From: Streptomyces sp. 2114.4
GTDB taxonomy: Bacteria > Actinomycetota > Actinomycetes > Streptomycetales > Streptomycetaceae
DNA: 64,000 nucleotides
Direction of reading: 5' to 3'
Assembly (NCBI RefSeq): GCF_900187385.1
Contig: NZ_FYEY01000001.1
Location: forward strand, 2,232,001 to 2,296,000
Shown: positions 1 to 7,757 of the stretch, one piece after another
Layout of the letters: each line of letters starts with the position of its first letter
Numbering within the stretch: position 1 is the first letter of the stretch
Translations under genes and position numbers: made by a program
Notes under the pieces: model-generated
Database searches by the model: none
Seen by the model: the letters and a program-made list of their open reading frames with translations, nothing else
Told to the model about the DNA's origin: nothing

Positions 1-38
1 TGACATCTCCCCCACACGCAGCGGCTGACCGGCCGGCC

Positions 39-488
39 TCACTTCACCGTGTACTTGCACATCTTGTCGGACTTGCCCCCCTTGTTGTCCGAGACCTTCT
101 TCCCGTCGACGGTGATGACGCAGGCCGCCGGGCGGAGCGTGCCGTCGGAGGCGGGCACGGAGCCGGGAACGACGTTCACCCCGATGCCGGTCCTCTTCTC
201 GGCGTCGGTGGTCAGGGCGATGGTTGAGGTCTTCTTCCAGGGCAGCGGCACCGTCACCATCTTGTTGGTGTCGAGGCTGTAGTAGACCTTCGACGTGCCG
301 GTGCCGAGGACTTCGAGCGTGACCTTGTGCTTGACCTCGCCGCTTCCGCTGTCCGCTCCCGGCTTGCCGCCCGCGTCGGCCTGCACGTGCGCGGATTTGC
401 CGGCCGGCGCAGGCTTGCCGTTGCTGCCGCATCCCGTCAGCAGAGACGTGGTCAGGACCAGAGCCGTGCCAATGATGAGCTTGCGCAT
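39..488 (-). CDS. MmpS-like secreted lipoprotein, 149 aa
   Basis: Predicted exported lipoprotein of unknown function. The N-terminus (MRKLIIGTALVLTTSLLTGC) is a lipoprotein signal with lipobox LLTGC, then a Gly/Ala/Lys spacer of about 35 residues. The rest is a beta-rich domain with VTLEVLGTG and VPLPWKK segments, reminiscent of the MmpS accessory-protein fold (inference). Two Cys, one in AACVITVDG and one in the final MCKYTVK, could form a disulfide. The ATG at 488 is chosen because GAGGGGGAAGC lies just upstream; an in-frame codon at 539 lacks a ribosome site and would bury the signal. It lies downstream of the carbamoyltransferase operon on the same strand but 87 bases away, so membership in that operon is uncertain. 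Confidence 0.75.
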   Translation of the reverse strand: MRKLIIGTALVLTTSLLTGCGSNGKPAPAGKSAHVQADAGGKPGADSGSGEVKHKVTLEVLGTGTSKVYYSLDTNKMVTVPLPWKKTSTIALTTDAEKRTGIGVNVVPGSVPASDGTLRPAACVITVDGKKVSDNKGGKSDKMCKYTVK

Positions 489-575
489 GCTTCCCCCTCG
501 CGAATGAGTAAGCGATCTTAATGGCGAGGGGGCCGCCATGCGTGCCGGGTCCGGTGGGCCGTACGGGCCCGCCCC

Positions 576-740
576 TCATCCCTTCGTGCTTGTGCGCGCT
601 CCCCCGGCGTCGATCCAGTAGGTCGCGGCGGTGCGGTCGATGCCGCGGCGAAGGGGGTCGCGGCCCAGGCCCGCCACGATGCCCGCGGGGACGACGACCA
701 GACAGTAGAGCAGGAGGAGTGCGAGGTTCCTCATGGTCAT
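576..740 (-). CDS. Small SxtJ-like membrane peptide, 54 aa
   Basis: Short protein with one hydrophobic segment (residues about 6-26) followed by GRDPLRRGIDRTAATYWID. A hydrophobic helix followed by DPLxR...D...(S/T)YW is characteristic, from memory, of SxtJ-type proteins encoded next to SxtI-type carbamoyltransferases; this copy would match only the C-terminal part of that family. The ATG at 740 is preceded by AAGGAG with 8 bases of spacing; a second ATG lies two codons in. The start lies within 30 bases of the carbamoyltransferase stop (769), so it is the last gene of that operon. Function is unknown; a membrane adaptor for the carbamoyltransferase product is a guess. Confidence 0.6.
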   Translation of the reverse strand: MTMRNLALLLLYCLVVVPAGIVAGLGRDPLRRGIDRTAATYWIDAGGARTSTKG

Positions 741-768
741 GGACGGTTCTCCTTGGTCCGGTGGAGGG

Positions 769-2601
769 TCAGTCGAGGGGGATCTCGTCACGCCAGTCGC
801 CGTCCTCGCTCCAGGCCGGCTGGTCCTCTTTGAGCAGCAGGAAGCTGCCGAGGACGAGGACGTCGATCCGGGTGCGCATGAAGCACCGGTAGGCCTCTTC
901 GGGCGAGCGGACGATGGGTTCTCCCCGCACGTTGAAGGAGGTGTTCACCAGGACCGGGCAGCCGGTTTCGGCCTTGAAGGCGGTCAGCAGGCGGTGGAAC
1001 GCCGGGTTGGCCTCCTGGCTCACGGTCTGGACGCGGGCCGACATGTCCACGTGGGTGACGGCCGGAATGGTCGAGCGGTGGACCTTCAGCCGCTCCAGTC
1101 CGCGGGCGCCCGAGTCCTCGGCGGGCAGCCGCTGGGCGGCGGCCACGTCCGCGACCACCAGCATGTAGGGGCTCTCCTGCTTGAGTTCGAAGTAGTCCTC
1201 GGCGTCGGTGTCGAGGACGGCCGGCGCGAAGGGGCGGAAGGACTCCCGGAATTTGATCTTCTGGTTCATCGCGGACTGCATCTCGGTGTCGCGGGGGTCG
1301 CCCAGGATCGACCGGGCGCCCAGAGCGCGCGGCCCGAACTCCATCCGGTCCTGGAACCAGCCGACCACCTTGCCCCGCGCCAGCTCCGCCGCCGCCCTGG
1401 CCGCGAGCGCGTCCGCCTGGAACCGGGTGTACGGCACACCGGCGCCGTCCAGGTACGCCTGGATCTCCTCGTCCCCGTAGGCGGGGCCCAGCAGGGCACC
1501 GGACATGGCGTCCCCGCCGCTCCCGAGGTGGGTGCGCTCGGCGCCGCCCTCCATCGCGACGGCGAGCGCCGCGCCCAGGGCGCCGCCCGCGTCACCGGCC
1601 GCCGGCTGCACCCACACCCCGTCGAAGATCTCCTCGCGGATCACCCGGCCGTTGGCAACGCAGTTGAGCGCCACCCCGCCCGCCAGGCACAGCCGGGTCT
1701 CTCCGGTCCGCCGCTGCGCGGTCCTGGCCAGGCGCAGGACCGCTTCCTCGGTCACCTGCTGCACGGAGGCCGCCAGGTCGAACTCGCGCTCCGTCAGGGG
1801 GCTTTCGGGACGACGGCGCGGCCCGCCGAACAGCTCCTCGAAGCGACGGCCGGTCATCACCTGACCCCGCAGGTACGCGAAGTAGCGCATGTCCAGGTGG
1901 AAGGAGCCGTCGGATTTGAGATCGATCAGCCGTTCGCGGATCAGGTCCGCGTAACGGGGCGTGCCGTAGGGCGCCAGCCCCATGAGCTTGTACTCCCCGG
2001 AGTCCACCTTGAATCCGCAGAAGTAGGTGAACGCGGAGTACAGCATGCCGAGTGAATGCGGGAAGCGCAGCTCGGCCAGTGGCGCGAGCCGGTCCGCGCG
2101 TCCGTGCCAGAGCGAGGTGGTCGCCCACTCCCCCACCCCGTCGATGCAGAGCACGGCCGCGGACTCGTAGGGGCTCGGGAAGAACGCGGAGGCCGCGTGG
2201 GACTCGTGGTGGCGGCGGCAGATGATGTCCGGCACCGCCCCCAGCCCGAGTGCCGCCAGCTCCCGCCGGACGGTCTGTTCGGCCCGCCGTTTCCAGCGCA
2301 GCCACTCCGGCAGGGTGTCCCGGAACGAGCGGAAGCCGAACGGCGCGGCCCCGGCGTACGAGGCCATCACGCGGCGGAACTTGAGCGCCGGATCCTCGTA
2401 GTACGCCACTGCGCTGACGTCCCGCAGTGTCGCGCCCGCCTCGGCCAGGCAGTACGACACCGCGTGGGCCGGGAAGGACGGGTCGTGGCGCCGACGGGTG
2501 AAGCGCTCCTCCTGCGCGGCGGCGACGATGGCCGTGCCGTCGACGAGGGCTGCCGCACTGTCGTGGTAGTAGGCGGAGATACCCAGAACGAGGTCAGTCA
2601 T
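769..2601 (-). CDS. O-carbamoyltransferase (NodU/TobZ/SxtI family), 610 aa
   Basis: Transfers a carbamoyl group from carbamoyl phosphate, via carbamoyl-AMP, to a hydroxyl of a small molecule. The N-terminal Kae1-like domain starts GISAYYHDSAAAL and contains RRHHESHAASAFF (metal-binding His pair) and CIDGVGEW. Further on are GEYKLMGLAPYG and LCLAGGVALNCVANGR (nucleotide-binding). The C-terminal YrdC-like domain contains EFGPRALGARSILGDPR and KIKFRESFRPFAP. Length is normal for the family. It overlaps the YggS-like gene by 8 bases, indicating translational coupling. Family members decorate antibiotics, Nod factors and saxitoxin, so a hydroxylated metabolite made by this operon is the likely acceptor; the acceptor itself is unknown. 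Confidence 0.93.
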   Translation of the reverse strand: MTDLVLGISAYYHDSAAALVDGTAIVAAAQEERFTRRRHDPSFPAHAVSYCLAEAGATLRDVSAVAYYEDPALKFRRVMASYAGAAPFGFRSFRDTLPEWLRWKRRAEQTVRRELAALGLGAVPDIICRRHHESHAASAFFPSPYESAAVLCIDGVGEWATTSLWHGRADRLAPLAELRFPHSLGMLYSAFTYFCGFKVDSGEYKLMGLAPYGTPRYADLIRERLIDLKSDGSFHLDMRYFAYLRGQVMTGRRFEELFGGPRRRPESPLTEREFDLAASVQQVTEEAVLRLARTAQRRTGETRLCLAGGVALNCVANGRVIREEIFDGVWVQPAAGDAGGALGAALAVAMEGGAERTHLGSGGDAMSGALLGPAYGDEEIQAYLDGAGVPYTRFQADALAARAAAELARGKVVGWFQDRMEFGPRALGARSILGDPRDTEMQSAMNQKIKFRESFRPFAPAVLDTDAEDYFELKQESPYMLVVADVAAAQRLPAEDSGARGLERLKVHRSTIPAVTHVDMSARVQTVSQEANPAFHRLLTAFKAETGCPVLVNTSFNVRGEPIVRSPEEAYRCFMRTRIDVLVLGSFLLLKEDQPAWSEDGDWRDEIPLD

Positions 2602-3343
2602 GGTGAGCGTCCACTCCTGGGGTGCCGGTGCCGGTGCCTGTGTCGGTGCCTGTGCCGGGCTTGGCGGGCCGGGGGCCGAACAGTGCGGTCCCCAGCCTCA
2701 CCTGGGTCGATCCGGCGGCGATCGCCGCCTCGAAGTCACCGCTCATCCCCATGGAGAGGGTGTCCCACCGGTGCCCGGCCGCGACCTGCTTGGCGAACAG
2801 TTCGGCCAGTACCTCGAAGGCGGGCGGGCCGGTCACGGGGGCGGCGGGCACCGCCTTGCGGGGAATGGTCATCAGGCCGCGGACGGTCAGGCGCTTCAGG
2901 TCCTGGAGCGACTCCAGGAACGGATCGAGCTGATCCGGGGCGAGGCCTGCCTTGGCAGGATCGCCGTCGGCGTTGACCTGGACGCACACCTGGAGCGGCG
3001 GCAGGTCGTCGGGGCGCTGCGCGTCGAGCCGTCGGGCCGCCTTCAGCGAGCAGAGCCCGAGCACCCAGGAGAAATTCTCCGCCAGGAGTCTGGTCTTGTT
3101 GCTCTGGATCGGTCCCAGGTACACCCATTGGACACCCGAGCCACGGAGTTCGGCCGTCTTGGGCAGGGCCTCGCCGGCATAGCTCTCGCCGAAACGGTTC
3201 AGGCCGAGGGCGTGGGCCTCGCGGATCGCGGAGGCCGGGTGTCCCTTGGAGACGGCGAGCAATTCCACCGTCTCGGGGCGCCGGCCCGCGGCCGTGGCCG
3301 CGGCATCTATTCGGGCCCGCAGGGCCGCCAGCCGTTCTCGCAT
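2594..3343 (-). CDS. YggS/PLPBP-family pyridoxal phosphate protein, 249 aa
   Basis: PLP-binding alanine-racemase-like barrel of the YggS family, normally involved in PLP and amino-acid homeostasis. Visible are the PLP lysine in LLAVSKGHP, FGESYAGE (usually FGENxxQE), WVYLGPIQSNK and the phosphate-binding stretch SMGMSGDFEAAIAAG followed by GSTQVRLGTALFG. The substitutions at SKGHP and FGES suggest a specialised paralogue rather than the housekeeping copy. The C-terminus ends in a Gly-Thr repeat written by a GGTGCC-type minisatellite at about 2622-2665. The start overlaps the LysE stop as TGATG. Placement between an exporter and a carbamoyltransferase suggests a role in handling an amino-acid-like pathway intermediate (inference). 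Confidence 0.85.
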   Translation of the reverse strand: MRERLAALRARIDAAATAAGRRPETVELLAVSKGHPASAIREAHALGLNRFGESYAGEALPKTAELRGSGVQWVYLGPIQSNKTRLLAENFSWVLGLCSLKAARRLDAQRPDDLPPLQVCVQVNADGDPAKAGLAPDQLDPFLESLQDLKRLTVRGLMTIPRKAVPAAPVTGPPAFEVLAELFAKQVAAGHRWDTLSMGMSGDFEAAIAAGSTQVRLGTALFGPRPAKPGTGTDTGTGTGTPGVDAHHD

Positions 3344-3960
3344 CACGTGATCACACTCCACAGCGCGGCCGCGGTGAGGGCGAGGAACACCGCGGGAGGA
3401 ATCCAGGGCAGGACGTTGCGCACGGGGCCGAGCCGGTCGGTGACCGGGGCGAGCTGGTGGCCGAGCAGGCCCGCCAGGGTGTTGACGGTGAATCCGGAGA
3501 GGTTGAAGCCCAGGCCGAAGGCGAGGAGCTGCCAGGAACTCGCTCCGGAGGGCACCAGTTGGGGAAGGATGGTCAGGAAGAACAAGGCGATCTTCGGATT
3601 GGACACATTGAGCAGGAAGCCCTTGACGAACGGGCGGCCACCGGAACCCCGCTGGGTGACGTCGTCCTCCCCGTCGCCCTGCTTGCCGCGGGGAATGCTC
3701 GTCCAGGCCATGTAGGCCAGGAAGCAGATACCGATGAGCTGCACCGCGGTGTAGGCGGTCGGGGCCGAGACCAGGAGCGCGGCGAGCCCGGTCACGGTCG
3801 CCACGACGTAGACGAAGACCCCGAGTTCCACGCCCAGAGCTGCCCTGATACCGGCCCGCGGCCCCCTGCTGACGCTGCTCGCGACGCAGTGGAGCATCGC
3901 CGGCCCCGGTGTCAGATTCACCACCAGGGCGATGGCGATGAAGGCCAGGACGTGACTCAA
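3343..3960 (-). CDS. LysE/RhtB-family exporter, 205 aa
   Basis: Six-helix inner-membrane exporter of amino acids or their derivatives. The N-terminus ALVVNLTPGPAML carries the NxTPGP motif diagnostic of LysE/RhtB. Hydrophobic segments alternate with short polar loops, including a charged loop near residue 95-110 (RGKQGDGEDD). Length is normal. The start overlaps the stop of the di-iron gene as ATGA and its stop overlaps the next gene, so it is tightly coupled within the operon. It most likely exports the product or protects the producer. Substrate cannot be told from sequence. Confidence 0.88.
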   Translation of the reverse strand: MSHVLAFIAIALVVNLTPGPAMLHCVASSVSRGPRAGIRAALGVELGVFVYVVATVTGLAALLVSAPTAYTAVQLIGICFLAYMAWTSIPRGKQGDGEDDVTQRGSGGRPFVKGFLLNVSNPKIALFFLTILPQLVPSGASSWQLLAFGLGFNLSGFTVNTLAGLLGHQLAPVTDRLGPVRNVLPWIPPAVFLALTAAALWSVIT

Positions 3961-6305
3961 TGAACCTCTCCCTTGTTTCTGTAGGGCCGTTTGTTCTCAT
4001 ATACGCGCATGGCATGCCGGGCGGCCCTTCTGGCGCGCCGTCCGCCCGGGGGGTTCAACGACCGGTAGCCCGTTCTGACGCGCTCCCAGATCCCCGGTTC
4101 GCACCCCGGACCCAGCACGGAGGGCACGGTGGCCATATAGGCGTCCACCGCGTCGGCCGCCCAGGCGGAGTGACCCGTGGCGACGTTGTCGATGGTGTTG
4201 TGGATGTCGACGAAACGGGTGCTGAACCCGTACGCCTCCAGGCCGATGCGGGCACGCCGGTAGCCGCCGCCGACGCCGGACAGCTCCATCGCCACGTTCA
4301 GCCCCAGCACCTCCGGCAGGAAGGTGCGTGGCAGCCGGCCGATGCACAGCCAGTACACCGGCAGCTCGAACGACTCCTCGCGGAACCCCGGCCACTGCGC
4401 GAACTCGCGGGAGGCGGTGGGCGGCAGTTCGACGCCCATCTCCCGCAGCACCTCGCGGTAGATCAGGGGGTGGTTGAGGCCGAGGTCCCCGTTGCCGAGT
4501 TCGTCCCAGTAGGTGGAGAACAGCAGATGGCCGACGTCCGAGGAGGCATGGCCGTAGTCCGTGAAGCCCTGCAGCCAGCTGCCGTCTATCAGGGTCAGGG
4601 GCGCGAGCTGCACGGTGGCGTCGACCAGCGCCTCCTTGGCGGGCACGGGTGCGTCCGCGCCCTGCTCGAATTCCCGGCCGTGCCGGTCGTGCTGTTCCTG
4701 GAGCCACGGGCGCAGTCCCCGCGGATCCCAGTGGTCCGGGGGCAGATGCCCGGCCGTGTCCCAGTCCACGCGGGAGCGCGCCAGCCAGCCGTGTACGTAC
4801 CCCGTGGCGTACCGGCGCAGCGCGGGTGTGTCACCGCGGCTGAGCAGGAGGTGGTACGCCTCGCGCAGGGTGCCGGGGGCCCGGTCGCGCCGCGCGGCCG
4901 GGGCTCCTGCGCCCGCCGGGGCGGGGAGGGGCCGCGTGGTGGCCGGGGCCGGGTCCGGGTCCGTCACGGTCGCGGTGACCGTGACGGTGTCCATGGCCGT
5001 GACGGTGTCCATGGCTGTGTCCGTGTCCATGGCCGTGTTCGTGACCGTGACGGTGTCCCTGTCCGTCGCCGTGTCCGTGGTCGTGACCGGGACGTCCGCG
5101 TCCGCGCCCGTCGCCTGTCCGTCGCGGTCCGCAGCCGCAACCACGGCCGTGGGCAGCGAGCGGATCCAGCGCCGGATCACGGCCTCGTCCGCAGGGGAGA
5201 AGATCCGGAACATCGGACCGTTCTCGGAGATCAGGCCGCGCAGCAGAGGGCTGCGCTCGGGGCTCCCCGGCCTGACGAGCCGGCTGGCCGCGAGTGCCCG
5301 GAGCAGCCCGTGGGGTGCGGTACGGGCCTCGGCGAACCAGTCGCCGAGCGGACGGCCCTCGACCTTGAACTCCTGGTGGTACAGGGCCGCTTCGCGGGCC
5401 CTGAGCCTCAGCAGCTCCGCCATGTCATGTGCCGGGTCCAGGGCCGCCGACACCTCCTCGTACAGGCCGCTGCTCCACCGCTGCAGCATGTCCAGGGCCC
5501 AGCGGAATCCCGCGATCAGCCCCGGCGCATCCGGGCTCTTGGCCGGGAGCGCGGCGGCGGCAGCACGGGCGAGCGCGAGGCCGGTCGGCGTATCCGCCCG
5601 GCGGGCGGCCCCGGGGTCCAGGGCGGCCCAGTCGGCCGCCGCCGGGAGGAGTGCACGCACCAGGGCAAGGGGCGGGAGCAGCCCGACCGCCCGCAGGCAC
5701 AGATCGGCACCCACCAGCTCCGCGCGGTGTTCGTCGGGCCGTCGGCTCATGGCCAGGAGCGGGCCGGGCAGGGCGAAGGCCAGGTCCGACACCTGCGGGT
5801 CCTGGGTCAGCCGGGTGGCGGGTGCGGCGTGCTCCGCGAGCCGCAGGTGGTGCAGCAGGGCCCGGTACGCGCTGCCCCGGTCGGCGCCGGGATGCCCGGC
5901 GCCCAGGTCCTGGGCGTAGAGCGCGAGCGTACGCATCGTCAGCTCGCTGTCGCCGTTGCCGGGACTGCTCAGCCACTGCAGCCAGGCGCCCGAGACCAGC
6001 GCGAGCGGGGCCGCGCCGAGGGCCGCCCGACGGACCAGGGCATCACGCGACTCCTGGTCGGCGGCGCGGGCCGCCAGCGCCCGGTAGTCGTCGCCGGCCC
6101 GGGCCGACCATGCGCCGGCCCGGCGCTCCCAGTCCTCCAGGGTCCGCGCGGATGCCGTCAGCGCACGGGAGTACTCGTCGGGAAGCGCCACCCTCGGGGG
6201 GAACCCCTCCGGGTCCGCGGCCTCTACGTACAGCGTGCGGCACTCCTCCGCGACAGCCCGGGGCCGGCGGCCTGCGGTGCCGGCCGCCGCCTGCTGGCGT
6301 TGCAT
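3957..6305 (-). CDS. Heme-oxygenase-like di-iron oxidase (HDO), duplicated architecture, 782 aa
   Basis: Large iron-containing redox enzyme family member. The C-terminal half (about 560-740) holds the expected helix ligands: YWDELGNG (E602), GLNHP (H612), LGLNVAMEL (E674), then FVDIHNTIDNVATGH (D700, H702, D706, H712). This matches the carboxylate/His set of HDO oxidases that cleave, desaturate or N-oxygenate amino acids and lipids. The N-terminal half has a recognisably similar block: PLALVSGAWLQ...LYAQDLGAG (100-137) against PLTLIDGSWLQ...TYWDELGNG (569-606), but lacks the DE pair, so it may be a degenerate copy. The halves are joined by an Ala-rich helical stretch and a Thr/Asp/Val repeat (about 403-447) encoded by an 18-base minisatellite. 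Substrate unknown. Confidence 0.82.
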   Translation of the reverse strand: MQRQQAAAGTAGRRPRAVAEECRTLYVEAADPEGFPPRVALPDEYSRALTASARTLEDWERRAGAWSARAGDDYRALAARAADQESRDALVRRAALGAAPLALVSGAWLQWLSSPGNGDSELTMRTLALYAQDLGAGHPGADRGSAYRALLHHLRLAEHAAPATRLTQDPQVSDLAFALPGPLLAMSRRPDEHRAELVGADLCLRAVGLLPPLALVRALLPAAADWAALDPGAARRADTPTGLALARAAAAALPAKSPDAPGLIAGFRWALDMLQRWSSGLYEEVSAALDPAHDMAELLRLRAREAALYHQEFKVEGRPLGDWFAEARTAPHGLLRALAASRLVRPGSPERSPLLRGLISENGPMFRIFSPADEAVIRRWIRSLPTAVVAAADRDGQATGADADVPVTTTDTATDRDTVTVTNTAMDTDTAMDTVTAMDTVTVTATVTDPDPAPATTRPLPAPAGAGAPAARRDRAPGTLREAYHLLLSRGDTPALRRYATGYVHGWLARSRVDWDTAGHLPPDHWDPRGLRPWLQEQHDRHGREFEQGADAPVPAKEALVDATVQLAPLTLIDGSWLQGFTDYGHASSDVGHLLFSTYWDELGNGDLGLNHPLIYREVLREMGVELPPTASREFAQWPGFREESFELPVYWLCIGRLPRTFLPEVLGLNVAMELSGVGGGYRRARIGLEAYGFSTRFVDIHNTIDNVATGHSAWAADAVDAYMATVPSVLGPGCEPGIWERVRTGYRSLNPPGGRRARRAARHAMRVYENKRPYRNKGEVH
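4966..5096 (-). repeat. Minisatellite inside the HDO gene encoding a Thr/Asp-rich linker
   Basis: Imperfect tandem copies of about 18 bases built on GTGACGGTGTCCATGGCC (plus-strand reading) stay in frame and encode TVTxTAMDTxTAMDT-type repeats between the two halves of the HDO protein. Copy number is likely variable between strains (inference). Confidence 0.8.
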
Positions 6306-6344
6306 CGACGCTCCTCCTGTGGTTCCGGTTCCGGGTCCGGGGTG

Positions 6345-6434
6345 TCAGAACATCGGGTAGATGGAGGCGTCGTCCTTGGACTTGGTCTTGCGCTTGCGCT
6401 GGAAGAAGCCGAGCACTTTACGCAGCAGTGCCAT
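6345..6434 (-). CDS. 29-residue basic peptide ORF inside the HDO operon
   Basis: Short ORF between the SGNH hydrolase and HDO genes. It begins MALLRKVLGFFQRKRK and, after a Lys/Thr/Ser stretch, ends DDASIYPMF. GAAGGGA sits 7 bases before the ATG, a good ribosome site, and the ORF fills an otherwise unexplained 261-base gap. The first half is an amphipathic, strongly basic helix; the second is acidic then aromatic. Two readings are possible. It may be a ribosomal precursor or scaffold peptide acted on by the HDO or carbamoyltransferase. Alternatively it may be a shortened SxtK/DUF5989-like accessory, since those small proteins also start with a Leu-Arg-aromatic-RKK helix and end in an IYxxF-like tail, but with a membrane helix that is missing here. 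Confidence 0.6.
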   Translation of the reverse strand: MALLRKVLGFFQRKRKTKSKDDASIYPMF

Positions 6435-6566
6435 GGGAGGTTCCCTTCAGGAGTGGCGGGTGCGATGCGGGGGTCCGTCGGCGCGGTCAGGAGACGACCG
6501 GCCGCCGGGTGCGCCGGGCCCGTGGCCAGGACAGGGCCGGCCGCTGCGGTGTTGCCGGGCCCGTGG

Positions 6567-7604
6567 TCAGGACAGGCCCAGGCCCGTGGCCAGCAGACCG
6601 GAGACCAGGTCGTAGCCTTCGTCGGTGAAGTGCGCGCGGTCCACGAACAGCCACTGTCCGGGATCTGCGGCATCCGCCACGAGCGGGTTGAGATCCAGGA
6701 ACGCCACGTCGTGTTTGGCGCACGCCTGCGCGATGCCCTCGGCGTAACGGCGGCCGACCTCGGCGGGGGCGATCTCGCCGAAGAGCTGCCAGAACGTCGA
6801 TTGCTTGCCGTCGAGTTCACGGAAGAGCTCGGCCTCCTCGGACGAGGGGGTCTCCCGTACCCAGGTGGCCAGCGGCTGGAGGGCGAACGAGATCCGGGTG
6901 CCGGAGGTGCCGACCAGCAGCTTGAAGCGCTCCAGGTCGAGCGCCGTGCGCTCGATGGCGGTCGTCAGCCGTTCGTCGAGCGTCAACGGCGCCTCGTCGG
7001 CGGGGGCCGGCGGCGGCTCGGCGGACCGGCGTTCGCCGCGCCCGAACCGGCCGGTGCGCTTGGCCTTGCGGTGGCGCGCGCGCAGCTCCTCCATCTGCTG
7101 GTAGTACTCGCCGGAGAAGAAGAAGGCCCCGTAATCGCCCTGCAGGGCCCGGGGCAGGCCGGCCAGCGCAAGGTTGTTCAGCCCGGAGAGGATGACGAGC
7201 TGGTCGACCGGCGGCAGCATCTCGCGGTGCAGCAGGTAGAGCATCATCTCCTGCGTGGAGCAGTATCCGCGGGCGCCGAGGTTCAGCCAGGGCGCGGAGG
7301 TCGCGTGCCGGGTCCACAGACGCGACGGGATCGAGGCGGCGTCGGTGGTGGTGCCCACACCGAATGCGGTGGAGCTGCCCGCCAGTACGTTGACCGTGCC
7401 GTCGGCGGGTGCGTCGGCAACGGAGGCGGTGCCGGTGGCGCCGTGGGAGATTCGGAATCCGAGACGGTCGGTGTTCACCACGCCGGAGCGGTAGTCCGCG
7501 CGGTGGAAGTACATCAGGTAGGGCACCCAGCGGGTCTCCCCGCGGTCGACGAAGTCGTCGTACTGGGCCATCTGCGGGGTCAGCGAATAGCGCCTTGCGT
7601 TCAC
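6567..7604 (-). CDS. SGNH/GDSL-type hydrolase-like protein, 345 aa
   Basis: Likely esterase or acyltransferase-like SGNH fold protein. Block I reads LAGSSTAFGVG (nucleophile Ser about 78, with the usual Asp of GDS replaced by Ser), followed by LGARGYCSTQE (block II-like Gly), SGLNNL (Asn of block III) and VDRAHFTDEGY near the C-terminus (Asp322/His325, block V). No signal peptide is visible. SGNH proteins of this type recur beside SxtI-type carbamoyltransferases and SxtJ/SxtK-like small proteins, the same company seen here. GCGCTATTCGCTGAC-type N-terminus with ATG at 7604; the 35-residue ORF lies 45 bases upstream. The tail and the downstream gap share a repeated GGCCCGTGG-CAGGACAGG segment (6517-6580). 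Confidence 0.75.
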   Translation of the reverse strand: MNARRYSLTPQMAQYDDFVDRGETRWVPYLMYFHRADYRSGVVNTDRLGFRISHGATGTASVADAPADGTVNVLAGSSTAFGVGTTTDAASIPSRLWTRHATSAPWLNLGARGYCSTQEMMLYLLHREMLPPVDQLVILSGLNNLALAGLPRALQGDYGAFFFSGEYYQQMEELRARHRKAKRTGRFGRGERRSAEPPPAPADEAPLTLDERLTTAIERTALDLERFKLLVGTSGTRISFALQPLATWVRETPSSEEAELFRELDGKQSTFWQLFGEIAPAEVGRRYAEGIAQACAKHDVAFLDLNPLVADAADPGQWLFVDRAHFTDEGYDLVSGLLATGLGLS

Positions 7605-7649
7605 GGACGGAACTCCTGTCAGCGGACGGTTGCCGGGGAGGAGGAACGT

Positions 7650-7757
7650 TCAGTCTCCCCAGCCGAGGTCGGCGGTCATGCCAAGGCCGAGAGCCGACGG
7701 GCCGCTGGTCAGGGCGTGGTGTACGGGTACAGCCGGACATCGTGCGGTGAGCGTCAT
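7650..7757 (-). CDS. 35-residue peptide ORF, first in the HDO operon
   Basis: Short ORF directly upstream of the SGNH gene. It begins MTLTARCPAVPVHHAL and ends SALGLGMTADLGWGD. GGAG is 5 bases before the ATG. Composition (small and hydrophobic residues, one Cys, Gly-rich and Trp-containing acidic C-terminus) resembles a ribosomal-peptide precursor with leader and core, and its position as the first gene after the divergent regulator fits that. It could instead be a translated leader peptide or a chance ORF; it shows no single-amino-acid run typical of attenuators. Not recognised as a member of any family. Confidence 0.45.
   Translation of the reverse strand: MTLTARCPAVPVHHALTSGPSALGLGMTADLGWGD

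Noticed and set aside
733-3715. Plus-strand open frames opposite the carbamoyltransferase and YggS genes
   Set aside because: Shadows of well-supported minus-strand genes; no ribosome sites or motifs.
6345-7757. Lanthipeptide, lasso or thiopeptide cluster
   Set aside because: No LanB/C/M, lasso cyclase, YcaO or radical-SAM gene is present; small ORFs are therefore reported without assigning a known RiPP class.
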